Assembly (NCBI GenBank): GCA_964369685.1
Contig: CAYJFB010000003.1
Span: 76,283-140,282 of the forward strand
DNA from: Avidesulfovibrio sp964369685
GTDB lineage: Bacteria; Desulfobacterota; Desulfovibrionia; Desulfovibrionales; Desulfovibrionaceae
Direction of reading: 5' to 3'
DNA length: 64,000 nucleotides
Within the stretch, counting starts at the first letter, position 1. Every line of letters begins with the position of its first letter. Shown here piece by piece: positions 27,563 through 36,347 of the stretch. A program made the position numbers and the translations under genes. The notes under the pieces are model-generated. The model was not told the DNA's origin. It did not search any database and saw only the letters and a program-made list of their open reading frames with translations.

Positions 27563-28402
27563 TCAGTCAGGCATAACCAAGCCTTGTCGGTAGCGAATAT
27601 ACGCATCGCGCATAGAGACATAGGGTTCGATGGCTCCTTCAGTCATGTCTTTATATATGGCAATAACACTGCCAAAGTCATTGAATCTGAGACCGCCTGT
27701 AATGAGATAGGATTCCGGTGAATCAATCACATCATAGTGTGAGACCCATGTGGTCGGTGACGTCAAGAAATCCATCCCCATGCCGACAGTGTCGCGCGCG
27801 CTGCTTGGACCAAAGAAAGGCCACACCACATAAAAGCCTTCTCCGACACCCCATGTTGCTAGGGTTGTACCAAAATCGGCACCTGTGGGTTTATACGGAA
27901 CTTTAGGTTTTTTATCTTTTGTTATGTCAAATAAACCACCAAAACCGGCGGTGCTGTTCACAACAAATTTGCCCAATTCAACCCATGCTTGTCCGAATTC
28001 ACCTTGTAAAATACGGTTAAAAATACGAACCGGTGCTTTGATATTATACGCAAAATTAGATATACCCTGCCGAAATGGTGCGGGCATAATATACGTATAG
28101 CCTGTGTACACAGGATCGGCAATATTTAATATGAAGAAATCATTGAAGCCAAACCAAAAACGGTTAAAGGGTTCCAATGGATCGGCGATGACTTCAACAG
28201 GATCTGTGTCGTAGTCTTCAAAGTCATCAAAATCATCAAAGCCGTCTGAATGTTCATTTTGAACAACGACAGTGCTGTTGATGGCAGCGTGGTCAGCTTT
28301 TGTGCTGCATCCCGAAAAGAAACACAAAGCAACCATGCAGAACAACACCAAAACAGGTTTCATTTGTTGTTCGGAGAACATGTAGGGATGACGTTTATTC
28401 AT
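27563..28402 (-). CDS. mlaA: Outer-membrane lipid-asymmetry lipoprotein MlaA
   Basis: A 279-residue lipoprotein (VacJ family). The signal ends at FFSGC (Cys about residue 31). The core has the family hallmarks DPLEPFNRFWFGFND, RFLN-like RIFNRILQGEFGQAW, TAGFGGLFDIT, FGTTLATWGVGEGFYVVWPFFGPSSARD and the C-terminal TYEPYVSMRD-like IEPYVSMRDAYI. MlaA removes phospholipids from the outer leaflet of the outer membrane and hands them to MlaC. A long Asp/Glu-rich linker (residues about 48-66) follows the lipobox, which is unusual for the family. It starts four bases after the mlaC stop and is the last gene of mlaDCA. Confidence 0.92.
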   Translation of the reverse strand: MNKRHPYMFSEQQMKPVLVLFCMVALCFFSGCSTKADHAAINSTVVVQNEHSDGFDDFDDFEDYDTDPVEVIADPLEPFNRFWFGFNDFFILNIADPVYTGYTYIMPAPFRQGISNFAYNIKAPVRIFNRILQGEFGQAWVELGKFVVNSTAGFGGLFDITKDKKPKVPYKPTGADFGTTLATWGVGEGFYVVWPFFGPSSARDTVGMGMDFLTSPTTWVSHYDVIDSPESYLITGGLRFNDFGSVIAIYKDMTEGAIEPYVSMRDAYIRYRQGLVMPD

Positions 28403-28405
28403 GCC

Positions 28406-29050
28406 TTATTGACTCTCTTTTGAACCGGCAAGGACTTTTTCGGTACTTTCTTTAACGCGGGCAATCAAGTCATCAGGTGATCCTTTCAATAACACATCGG
28501 AAAATTGAGAACGATAGTTTTTGATTAAACTGACATTTTCAACAAGCACATCATATACCCACCAACGTCCGTCTTTTACGAGCATGCGATAATTAACGGG
28601 CGTTTTTGTACCGTTTTGCATAACGACAACGGTACTGAGTTCGGCGCGATCGCGCTTTGAAGAAAAACGTTCATTGAGGTATTGCACGACTTCGCCGGAA
28701 TAACCGCCAATCCGATCAATATAGGTTGCCATTAAGAGCTCGGAAAACGCTGTATCAAAGGCTTGTTTTTGTTCAGGAGTAAAACTTGCCCAATTTTTTC
28801 CGACAGTGCGAGATGAAAATTCACTGAAAGCAAAGACCGAATGAATGATTGTTTCAAGTTTTTCGCGCAATGGAGGGCGGGTGCTTGGATTGGCATACGC
28901 AGGATCTTTCAAAAGCGTTAAAGCTTCATTGAGTGCCGCTTCTATGGTTGAACGAGGCGTACTGTCAGCTGCCTGCAAAGGTGTGGTAAACAGCATGCAC
29001 AAAACAAAACAAAGCCAAAAGAAGGATTGAGATATCATCCGTGTTGTCAT
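28406..29050 (-). CDS. mlaC: Periplasmic phospholipid-binding protein MlaC
   Basis: A 214-residue secreted protein of the Ttg2D/MlaC family that shuttles phospholipid between MlaA and the inner-membrane MlaFEDB complex. It has a signal peptide to about residue 27 (LQAADS). The core is FSSRTVGKNWASFTPEQKQAF..., SELLMATYIDRIGGY, and VNYRMLVKDGRWWVYDVLVENVSLIKNYRSQF. The start at 29050 has GGAGG (29059-29063) inside the end of mlaD and begins one base after the mlaD stop, so the genes are coupled. A longer start at 29071 would overlap mlaD. Confidence 0.92.
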   Translation of the reverse strand: MTTRMISQSFFWLCFVLCMLFTTPLQAADSTPRSTIEAALNEALTLLKDPAYANPSTRPPLREKLETIIHSVFAFSEFSSRTVGKNWASFTPEQKQAFDTAFSELLMATYIDRIGGYSGEVVQYLNERFSSKRDRAELSTVVVMQNGTKTPVNYRMLVKDGRWWVYDVLVENVSLIKNYRSQFSDVLLKGSPDDLIARVKESTEKVLAGSKESQ

Positions 29051-29051
29051 T

Positions 29052-29510
29052 CTATACGCCTCCAAAAACATATTTACTGATTAAGGCTTCCAAATCGACA
29101 GCCGATTCGGTATCCATAATGGTGTCTCCTGCTTGTAGCACTTCACCGATACCACCGGGTTGCAGGTCGATATATTTGTCACCAATCAAACCGCTTGTTT
29201 TGACTGATGCGATCACGTCGTCGGTCAGTTGGATATTGTTATTCATTTGTAAAGTAACGATGGCGATGGGATTGTCTCCATCCAAACGAATTTGACGCAC
29301 TTGTCCGACACGCACACCCGCTATTTCAACACTGGCTCCCGTTCGCAATCCGCTGACAGAGCTGAATTGTGCTTCCAAAGCATACCCGGAAGACGTACCA
29401 AATTCCATACGCCCGAGTTTAATGGTCAAGTACCCTACACAAAGAAGGCAAAATAACACAAAGGTTCCAACGAAAATTTCTTTATTGGGTATAGCATGTT
29501 CTTTACTCAT
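29052..29510 (-). CDS. mlaD: MCE-domain protein MlaD
   Basis: A 152-residue inner-membrane protein with one N-terminal helix (residues about 12-32) and a single MCE domain (about 38-117: SGYALEAQFSSVSGLRTGA, VEIAGVRVGQV, GLIGDKYIDL). It forms the hexameric lipid-binding ring of the Mla transporter. Start ATG at 29510 behind AAGGA (complement about 29521-29526). Its usual neighbours mlaE (permease) and mlaF (ATPase) are not upstream; aspS is. The transporter core must be encoded elsewhere. Confidence 0.92.
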   Translation of the reverse strand: MSKEHAIPNKEIFVGTFVLFCLLCVGYLTIKLGRMEFGTSSGYALEAQFSSVSGLRTGASVEIAGVRVGQVRQIRLDGDNPIAIVTLQMNNNIQLTDDVIASVKTSGLIGDKYIDLQPGGIGEVLQAGDTIMDTESAVDLEALISKYVFGGV

Positions 29511-29535
29511 GTTCGACAACTCCTTAGAACGTATT

Positions 29536-29606
29536 TAAAAACAACATCTTTAATGTATATAATAAGAAGTCTAAACTTTTTTTAAAGATGTTGTCTTAAA
29601 GATGTT
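29536..29606 (-). promoter_or_regulatory. Leader hairpin of mlaD with two alternative pairings
   Basis: Read on the minus strand, a 13-base arm (complement of 29582-29594) pairs perfectly with the complement of 29541-29553 and is followed by a short T-run, ten to fifteen bases before the mlaD ribosome site. A second copy of the arm, TTAAAGATGTT, is at 29596-29606 and could pair with the same partner. Only one pairing can form at a time. Confidence 0.45.
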
Positions 29607-29655
29607 TTTTGCACAAAAAGTACATTTTGACACAAATATTTGAACATGTGAAGGG

Positions 29656-29691
29656 AAGGCACCACGAGTGACAAAAGTCATGTGGTGCCTT
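29656..29691 (-). terminator. Hairpin after aspS
   Basis: AAGGCACCAC (29656-29665) pairs perfectly with GTGGTGCCTT (29682-29691), with an inner TGAC/GTCA pair over AAAA. It starts about 33 bases after the aspS stop. No strong T-run follows on the minus strand. Confidence 0.55.
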
Positions 29692-29723
29692 CTTTAAAAA
29701 AATAAAGCTGTTAAAGGAAAAAA

Positions 29724-31568
29724 TTAATTATTTTTTTTGTCATTTTCTTTTTCACGCAAGCGTAAACCCAATTCGCGTAACTGTTTGACAGAAACTTCAG
29801 AAGGCGCTTCACTCATCAAACAAGCTGCTTTTTGTGTTTTGGGGAAGGCGATCACGTCGCGAATTGAGGGGGCGTTGCACATCAACATAATCAAACGATC
29901 CAAGCCAAAAGCGATTCCCCCATGCGGTGGTGCACCATATTCAAATGCGTGAATCAAAAAGCCGAATTGGCTTTCTGCTTGTTCTTGACTGAAACCCAAG
30001 GCCGCAAACATCTGACGTTGGATTTCCGGTTGATAGATACGGATTGAACCGCCGCCGACTTCGGTTCCGTTGAGTACCAAGTCATAGGCTCGTGCCCGTG
30101 CTGCTGCGGGATTGCTGGCAAGGGTACACAGATCTTCGTCTTTGGGGGCGGTAAATGGGTGATGACAGGCGACATAGCGCTTTTCTTCGGCATCGTATTC
30201 AAACAACGGGAAATCGGTGACCCACAAGAAATTCCATGTATTTTCGGGAATGAGTCCCAATTTTTCACCCAAGTGTACACGTAAATTGCCCAATGCGGCG
30301 TTAACTACACCGGCATCGCCTGCTTGGAAAAAGACAATATCACCGACTTGAAGATCCAGTGCGTCCGTCAAACCCTGACGCTCTGCATCGGAAAGGAACT
30401 TGGCAATGGGTGATTGCCATTCGTTTTCACGAATTTTGATCCACGCCAAACCTTGAGCGCCATAGATTTTGACAAATTCAGTCAAGTCATCAATATCTTT
30501 ACGCGTGAGGGATTCGCCGCCGGGCACGCGCATAGCCTTCACCAAAGCCGCCGAAGCAAACAATTTAAAGCCGGAATTGGCAACCACGGATGTGACATCT
30601 TGTAATTCTAAGCCAAAGCGAGTGTCGGGCTTATCAACGCCATAGCGTTCCATCGCTTCATTCCACGTTAAACGCGGAAAACGTTGAGGCAAAGCAATGT
30701 CCAAAGCGTCTTTGAAGGCGCGTTGCATGAGTCCTTCGGCCATATTCATGATGCGTGTTTCGTCGGCAAAGCTCATTTCAATGTCAATTTGCGTAAATTC
30801 CGGTTGACGATCGGCACGTAAATCTTCATCACGGAAACAACGAGCGATTTGGAAATAGCGATCCAAACCCGAAACCATGCACAATTGTTTAAAAATTTGC
30901 GGAGATTGCGGTAAAGCATAGAATGAACCGTGTGCAAGACGACTCGGAACCAAAAAGTCACGAGCTCCTTCGGGTGTGGATTTTGTTAAAAACGGTGTTT
31001 CGATTTCCAAAAAATCGTCGGCAGTTAAATAACTGCGAACCGCTTGTGTAACAGTACTGCGTAGGAGTAGATTTTTGGTCATGCGCGGACGGCGCAAATC
31101 AAGATAACGCCATTGTAAACGCAGATTTTCGCCCGCTTCGACACGATCTTCAATGGGGAAAGGCGGCGTTTTGGCGGCATTGAGCAATTTCCATTCATTT
31201 ACATAAATTTCAACAGCACCCGTAATCATGTTGCTGTTGGCCATGCCTTCGGGGCGTTGACGAACAGTACCTTTAATCGCCAATACAAATTCGGGGCGCA
31301 ACACACGAGCGCGTGCGTGGGCTTCTGCATTCACTTCAGGACTGAAGACAACCTGAGTCAAGCCATACCGATCGCGTAAATCAATAAAAATGAGTCCGCC
31401 GTGATCTCGGCGATGCTGCACCCAACCCATGAGACATACTTCCTGTCCCATATTGTCTGCCACGAGTTGACCGCAGGTGTGGCTGCGTTGCCAATCACCT
31501 AATGCATCAAGCGCAATATGTTCAACAGACTCAAGTTCAGACTCGGTGTGTAAAATTTCTTCAGCCAT
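29724..31568 (-). CDS. aspS: Aspartyl-tRNA synthetase
   Basis: A 614-residue class IIb synthetase of bacterial type. It has an N-terminal OB-fold anticodon-binding domain (GQLVADNMGQEVCLMGWVQHRRDHGG), motif 2 (YFQIARCFRDEDLRADRQPEFTQ cited by position about 205-230), a GAD insertion, and motif 3 (GIAFGLDRLIM, about 555). It charges tRNA-Asp. Whether it also charges tRNA-Asn cannot be judged here. Start ATG at 31568 behind AAGGATG; an upstream in-frame extension to 31625 runs through the hairpin repeat and is not real. It is downstream of hisS on the same strand, the classical hisS-aspS pair. Confidence 0.95.
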   Translation of the reverse strand: MAEEILHTESELESVEHIALDALGDWQRSHTCGQLVADNMGQEVCLMGWVQHRRDHGGLIFIDLRDRYGLTQVVFSPEVNAEAHARARVLRPEFVLAIKGTVRQRPEGMANSNMITGAVEIYVNEWKLLNAAKTPPFPIEDRVEAGENLRLQWRYLDLRRPRMTKNLLLRSTVTQAVRSYLTADDFLEIETPFLTKSTPEGARDFLVPSRLAHGSFYALPQSPQIFKQLCMVSGLDRYFQIARCFRDEDLRADRQPEFTQIDIEMSFADETRIMNMAEGLMQRAFKDALDIALPQRFPRLTWNEAMERYGVDKPDTRFGLELQDVTSVVANSGFKLFASAALVKAMRVPGGESLTRKDIDDLTEFVKIYGAQGLAWIKIRENEWQSPIAKFLSDAERQGLTDALDLQVGDIVFFQAGDAGVVNAALGNLRVHLGEKLGLIPENTWNFLWVTDFPLFEYDAEEKRYVACHHPFTAPKDEDLCTLASNPAAARARAYDLVLNGTEVGGGSIRIYQPEIQRQMFAALGFSQEQAESQFGFLIHAFEYGAPPHGGIAFGLDRLIMLMCNAPSIRDVIAFPKTQKAACLMSEAPSEVSVKQLRELGLRLREKENDKKNN

Positions 31569-31595
31569 GAAAAAACATCCTTCGTGAAAAGTGAA

Positions 31596-31680
31596 TTTTT
31601 TTTTTGGGGGGCTAATCCCCCCCAAACCCCCGTATCGCCGCGGCGCATGAGCATCGCTACGCGCTGTTCATGCGCCGCGG
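31596..31680 (-). repeat. Double-hairpin repeat between hisS and aspS
   Basis: Read on the minus strand: first a perfect 13-bp hairpin (arms 31668-31680 and 31638-31650, CCGCGGCGCATGA core), then GGGGGTTTGGGGGG, ATTAG, CCCCCC and a run of As ending near 31596. The layout equals the repeats at 35263-35346 and 38650-38736. Confidence 0.7.
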
Positions 31681-31775
31681 TGTCAAGAAATGTTGGGAGT
31701 TTTGAGTATGAAAAAGATTATTCTATACAATGAGACACGAATAATAGTATAGAGATGTGCCGTGCAACAATACTA

Positions 31776-33020
31776 TCAATCGGTCAAAGCTGTGAAGGTC
31801 TCATTCATGAGGACTGCGGTTTGTGCGCCTGTTGCCATGTTTTTGACAGAAACGGTGCCTGCTGCGGCTTCATCTTGCCCTATAATCAGAGCATATTTGG
31901 CATTTGATTTATCGGCTTGGCGCATGGCACTTTTCATACTGCGTGATGCAAAACCCATTTCGCCATGCAAACCTGCATCGCGCAGGGTTTGCAATAAGGC
32001 AAAGCCGTTATCACGAGCCGTGTTGTCGAGTACAGCCAAATAGAAATCCGGTTGTTTGCGTGCTTGTTCACCCATGAGTAAAGCTAAACGCTCCATGCCG
32101 CAAGCAAAGCCCAGTCCGGGGATGTTGGGACCGCCAAGTTGTGAGACCAAGCCGTCATAGCGTCCGCCGCCTGCAACGGTACCTTGAGCACCGATATTTT
32201 GTGAAATGATCTCAAACGTTGTGCGCACATAATAATCCAAGCCACGAACTAAGCGTGGATTGATTGTATAGGCAATATCTGTTTGATTCAGTAACGATAA
32301 GACAGTGTCAAAATGTGTACGGCAATCTGCACAGTTATATTCTAAGATTGAGGGTGCGTCGGCGGTGTGTTCTTTGCATCGCGCAACTTTACAATCCAGA
32401 ACACGCAATGGATTGCTTTCCAAACGCCGCAAACAGTCTTCGCAAAGCGCCTCGGGATCAAGCTGCCGTAACCATGCTGTCAACGTTTCGCGATAGTGTT
32501 TACGACATGTTGGGCAACCGAGTGAGTTGATGTTCAATTCCAGATCTTGAATGTCCAAGGCTTCCAAAAAACGCATAGCCATGATCACTAATTCGGCATC
32601 GGCATAGGGTTCTTCGGCTCCCAAACATTCACAGTTGATCTGATGAAATTGGCGTAAACGTCCTTTTTGCGGACGTTCATAGCGAAACATGGGGCCTGTT
32701 GTAAAGACTTTGTTGACCACATCGGGAGAGCATCGTTTGTGTTCAATGCAAGCACGCATTACACCGGCGGTGGCTTCGGGACGCATGGTCAGTGAACGTC
32801 CTTTGCGATCGGGAAAAGTATACATTTCTTTGCCCACAACATCGGTATCCGTACCGATACCGCGACAAAAGAGTTCGGTCACTTCCAAAAGAGGTGTGCG
32901 CAACTCTGTATAGCCGTACCGAAAAAACATCTTGCGTGCGGTGTCTTCAATACGCGTAAACACGTCGCTTGCAGGGGAAAACATGTCTTCAAAACCCTTG
33001 ATGGCCGAAAGCGTACTCAT
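31776..33020 (-). CDS. hisS: Histidyl-tRNA synthetase with cysteine-rich insertion
   Basis: A 414-residue class IIa synthetase. Motif 2 region (MRPEATAGVMRACIEH), the HisA motif RGLDYYVRTTFEI and GGGRYDGL are all present; the C-terminal anticodon domain begins at about residue 320. Between motif 2 and HisA there are four cysteine pairs: CPTC, CEDC, CKVARC and CADC (residues about 169-238). These are not in E. coli HisRS but occur in many anaerobes, and they probably bind zinc. Start ATG behind AAGGGA. First gene of hisS-aspS. Confidence 0.95.
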   Translation of the reverse strand: MSTLSAIKGFEDMFSPASDVFTRIEDTARKMFFRYGYTELRTPLLEVTELFCRGIGTDTDVVGKEMYTFPDRKGRSLTMRPEATAGVMRACIEHKRCSPDVVNKVFTTGPMFRYERPQKGRLRQFHQINCECLGAEEPYADAELVIMAMRFLEALDIQDLELNINSLGCPTCRKHYRETLTAWLRQLDPEALCEDCLRRLESNPLRVLDCKVARCKEHTADAPSILEYNCADCRTHFDTVLSLLNQTDIAYTINPRLVRGLDYYVRTTFEIISQNIGAQGTVAGGGRYDGLVSQLGGPNIPGLGFACGMERLALLMGEQARKQPDFYLAVLDNTARDNGFALLQTLRDAGLHGEMGFASRSMKSAMRQADKSNAKYALIIGQDEAAAGTVSVKNMATGAQTAVLMNETFTALTD

Positions 33021-33198
33021 AACGATCTATCCCTTTAAAAAACTATCAATAAAAACAGCAATCGTGCCTGTACCTATTCATACAAGACGAGAACACAAGA
33101 CAAAAAAGTTTAGGTCAACTTTTTCTCTTTGTCAAAACACATTTTGCTTCATTATTGGCAATTCATGAGCATAGAAAAAGAATATCGTAAAAAGAAGG

Positions 33199-33816
33199 TT
33201 ATTCTTGTAAAAAGGAAGGGAGTTTTTCAAAAAGTGCGATCAAAGCTTTGGCTCTGTGACTATGCAACATTTTTATATCTTTTGATAATTCGGCAGCGGC
33301 ACAGCCGAGGTTTGGATCAAAAAAAATCGGGTCGTAACCAAACCCGTTGTTTCCGCGTGGTTGAAAAAGGATACGTCCATTCCAAAAACCTGTACTTGTG
33401 ATGGTTGTTCCGTTTGGCTTTGCCACGGCCATCACACAACAAAACCGAGCCGCACGTTGTTCAACCGATTTTTCGGATAGAGCGGCAAGGAGTTTTAAGA
33501 TGTTGCGTTCATCTCGATTTGAGCTTGGTAAATGAGGCATATCATCGCTATACCGAGCCGAATGCACTCCCGGTAGACCTCCTAAAGCGTCCACTTCCAA
33601 TCCCGAGTCGTCGGCTATACTGATTAAGCCTGTAAAAGCCGCGGCGGCACGAGCTTTGAGGAGTGCGTTGTCTTCAAAGGTTGTACCGTTTTCTTCCACT
33701 TCGGGAAAATCGGGAAACGCATCCAAGCCAAGCACTTCAAAATTACATTTTGCCAAAGGTTCGCGCAATTCAGCCAGTTTGCCTTTATTTGTACTGGCCA
33801 GCAGAATCTGATGCAT
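33199..33816 (-). CDS. rdgB: XTP/dITP diphosphatase (RdgB/HAM1 family)
   Basis: A 205-residue house-cleaning pyrophosphatase that hydrolyses XTP, dITP and ITP to monophosphates. Motifs are STNKGKLAEL (nucleotide binding, residues 8-17), FEDNALLKARAAA, IADDSGLEVDALGGLPGVHSARY and GFGYDPIF. The ATG at 33816 follows AAGGAG; an upstream in-frame extension to 33912 overlaps the start of rimO and is not credible. Divergent from rimO with 86 bases between starts. Confidence 0.94.
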   Translation of the reverse strand: MHQILLASTNKGKLAELREPLAKCNFEVLGLDAFPDFPEVEENGTTFEDNALLKARAAAAFTGLISIADDSGLEVDALGGLPGVHSARYSDDMPHLPSSNRDERNILKLLAALSEKSVEQRAARFCCVMAVAKPNGTTITSTGFWNGRILFQPRGNNGFGYDPIFFDPNLGCAAAELSKDIKMLHSHRAKALIALFEKLPSFLQE

Positions 33817-33902
33817 AAAAACTCCTTGAATGGATTGAGGGGGTCGGGTATACATGTATTTTATATGATTTTGTATTTGTAATTTTTTGAGGTTGTTTTT
33901 GT

Positions 33903-35201
33903 ATGGAAGCATTGCGTTGTTATTCTGTCAGTCTCGGTTGTCCCAAAAACCGTGTGGATACCGAAAGGTTGTTGGGGTCATTGGGTGTTGTCGTCAATAC
34001 TGTAGACGATGTGGAACGAGCAGAATTGATTTTTATCAATACGTGCGGTTTTATTGAACCGGCTGTTCGTGAATCTGTACAGGTTATCGCTCAGAGCATT
34101 GCCGATATGGAAGACAATCGTCGTCGTCCGCTGCTTGTGGTGGCAGGTTGTCTTGTGGGGCGTTATAGTGCGGCGGCATTGGCTCCTGAGTTACCTGAAG
34201 TTGATTTATGGTTGGATAACAACGAGTTATTACAGTGGCCAAGTTTGGTGCGTCAAGCATTACATTTGGAAAATGTTGCTGAACGTGGACGCTTGCTGAG
34301 TACAGGGCCTTCGTATGCATGGTTGAAAATCAGTGACGGCTGTAGACATGCGTGTTCTTTTTGTACCATTCCTAAAATTCGCGGTCGGTTGCGTTCCTAT
34401 GATGCCGATTTTCTCGAAGTCGAAGCAAAACAATTGTTAGCCTCAGGTGTCAAAGAGCTTGTGTTGGTGGCTCAAGATGTGACGGCATGGGGATCTGACT
34501 TTGCACACCCCACAGATTTGCGTGTCTTGCTTGATCGATTATTGCCTTTGGACGGTCTTGCCCGTTTGCGTTTGATGTACTTATATCCTACGGGATTGAC
34601 AAAGGAACTATTGAGTTATTTACACGCCGCGGGAAAACCGTTTGTGCCATATTTTGATGTACCCGTACAGCACGCACACGCTGATGTTCTCTCACGCATG
34701 GGACGACCTTTTGCCCACAACCCGCGGGCTGTGATTGAACGCATCCGTTCTTTTTTTCCTGATGCGGCCTTACGGACTTCATTGATTACCGGTTTCCCCG
34801 GCGAAACAGACGAACATTTTACAACACTCGCACAGTTTGTTCAAGAAATGCAATTTCAACACCTCGGTGTTTTTGCCTATCAAGCCGAAGAAGGAACCAA
34901 AGCAGCAGAGATGCCCAATCAAGTCGATGAAAAGATTAAAGATTTTCGACGCGATACAATTATGGAACTGCAAGGTGAAATCAGTGAAGACTGGTTGCGT
35001 TCTTTCGTTGATACTCAACTTGATATTCTTGTTGACGCTCCTCATCCTGATTGGCCGGGGTTGCATACGGGGCGTGCGTGGTTTCAAGCTCCGGAAATTG
35101 ACGGTCTTGTATATATCAGTGGTCCAAATGTGGCTCCGGGCAGCATTGTTCGGGCAGATATCACTGAGTCGCGTGAGTACGATTTGGTCGCGTTGGCTTA
35201 G
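33903..35201 (+). CDS. rimO: Ribosomal protein S12 methylthiotransferase RimO
   Basis: A 432-residue radical SAM enzyme that adds a methylthio group to Asp88/89 of ribosomal protein S12. The N-terminal MTTase domain supplies three cluster cysteines (SLGCPKNRVDTE, INTCGF, VAGCL). The radical SAM motif is CRHACSFC in SDGCRHACSFCTIPKIRGR. A C-terminal TRAM domain (about residues 370-432) follows. RimO is favoured over MiaB by CPKNRVD and KIRGRLRS. Start ATG behind GAGGT. Convergent with truA. Confidence 0.94.
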   Translation: MEALRCYSVSLGCPKNRVDTERLLGSLGVVVNTVDDVERAELIFINTCGFIEPAVRESVQVIAQSIADMEDNRRRPLLVVAGCLVGRYSAAALAPELPEVDLWLDNNELLQWPSLVRQALHLENVAERGRLLSTGPSYAWLKISDGCRHACSFCTIPKIRGRLRSYDADFLEVEAKQLLASGVKELVLVAQDVTAWGSDFAHPTDLRVLLDRLLPLDGLARLRLMYLYPTGLTKELLSYLHAAGKPFVPYFDVPVQHAHADVLSRMGRPFAHNPRAVIERIRSFFPDAALRTSLITGFPGETDEHFTTLAQFVQEMQFQHLGVFAYQAEEGTKAAEMPNQVDEKIKDFRRDTIMELQGEISEDWLRSFVDTQLDILVDAPHPDWPGLHTGRAWFQAPEIDGLVYISGPNVAPGSIVRADITESREYDLVALA

Positions 35202-35262
35202 ATGACTATGGATATTTTTTGGGTACAAAGACGTCAGCAATGCTTCTCAAAGCAGCCTGAAT

Positions 35263-35346
35263 TGCGGCGAATTTTAGTGCGAAGCAATGAAATTCGCCGC
35301 AGAATCAAGGGGGTTTGGGGGGAATTATTCCCCCCAAGAAAAAAGA
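35263..35346 (+). repeat. Double-hairpin repeat after rimO
   Basis: First hairpin TGCGGCGAATTT (35263-35274) with AAATTCGCCGCA (35290-35301), 12 perfect pairs. Second: GGGGGTTT, then TTGGGGGGAA-TTA-TTCCCCCCAA (35315-35337) and tail GAAAAAAGAAAA. It is in sense orientation with respect to rimO. Confidence 0.7.
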
Positions 35347-35366
35347 AAATGATTGATATGCAAATA

Positions 35367-36173
35367 TTATTTATAATTGACTTCAAGCATCGTTAAACCG
35401 CGTGCAGGTGCGGTGACACCGCAGTGTTTGCGATTTTTGGCTTCCAGTATTTCAAAAATTTTTTCCGGTTGCAGTTGATGACGCCCAACGGCAACAAGTA
35501 AGCCCATAATATTACGAACCATTTGTTTTAAGAAACCGTTTGCTTCAAAGAACCATTGTACTTCAATATCTCCTAAACATGCCCCTTTCAATTCTGCAGG
35601 TGTTCGCCAAATATTGTGTACCGTGCGGACTGAAGTAGCCAGTTCTGTCCCCACATTGCGTAAGCTGGAAAAATCGTGTTCTCCCTGTAAATACGTTGCC
35701 GCTTTGTCCATAACATCAATATCCAGCTCGCCACAAGCCCACACAAAAGGATACAACCATGGCGGTGTATAACGTCGATTTAGCCATAAGCGATAGCAAT
35801 ACACTTTTTTTACAGCACTTAATTGTGCATGAAAAGGAACTGTCATCGGTTCGACACTGACAATGCGGATATCCGACGGTAACATGTTGTTGAGTGCCAA
35901 CTGCCAATCAATAGTCAAGGTTTTTTGTGGTATGTCCATGTGTGCGACTTGTGCTTGCGCATGCACACCTGAATCTGTACGCCCGGCTCCGTGGACATAT
36001 ACCCTCATTCCAGCAATTTTTGAAACTGCCTCAACCAAAAAACCTTGAATTGTCGGCAAATCTCCTTCAGGACGCGCTTGTATCTGCCAACCACAATAAT
36101 TTGTACCGACATAGGCGACAACCATTTTCATGCGTACACGCCCTTCAATGGCGTAAAACGATCCTGTGTTCAT
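35367..36173 (-). CDS. truA: tRNA pseudouridine(38-40) synthase TruA
   Basis: A 268-residue pseudouridine synthase acting on positions 38-40 of the tRNA anticodon stem. The catalytic aspartate is D67 in GAGRTDSGVHA. Other family segments are YVGTNYCGWQ, DIRIVSVEP, and FLKQMVRNIMGLLVAVGR. Start ATG at 36173 behind AAGGA (complement 36183-36187); a TTG one codon earlier is the alternative. It lies convergent to rimO and separated from it by the double-hairpin repeat. Confidence 0.95.
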   Translation of the reverse strand: MNTGSFYAIEGRVRMKMVVAYVGTNYCGWQIQARPEGDLPTIQGFLVEAVSKIAGMRVYVHGAGRTDSGVHAQAQVAHMDIPQKTLTIDWQLALNNMLPSDIRIVSVEPMTVPFHAQLSAVKKVYCYRLWLNRRYTPPWLYPFVWACGELDIDVMDKAATYLQGEHDFSSLRNVGTELATSVRTVHNIWRTPAELKGACLGDIEVQWFFEANGFLKQMVRNIMGLLVAVGRHQLQPEKIFEILEAKNRKHCGVTAPARGLTMLEVNYK

Positions 36174-36347
36174 CAATAACGTCCTTCAGAAATAAAAATG
36201 ATGTTATATCAAACAGAAAAACATCTCAACGCTGATTGCTCTGATAGAATTTGTGTGATATATATGTTATATTCATTCATCGTTAATAACTATTGTATTA
36301 ATATTGTTTATTAAAACTGTTTTTTAACGCGACATGAGGTTTTTATT

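Noticed and set aside
31596..31623. CRISPR-like repeats in the G-rich intergenic elements
   Set aside because: Copies are kilobases apart, lack spacers and differ in sequence. They are dispersed hairpins, not an array.
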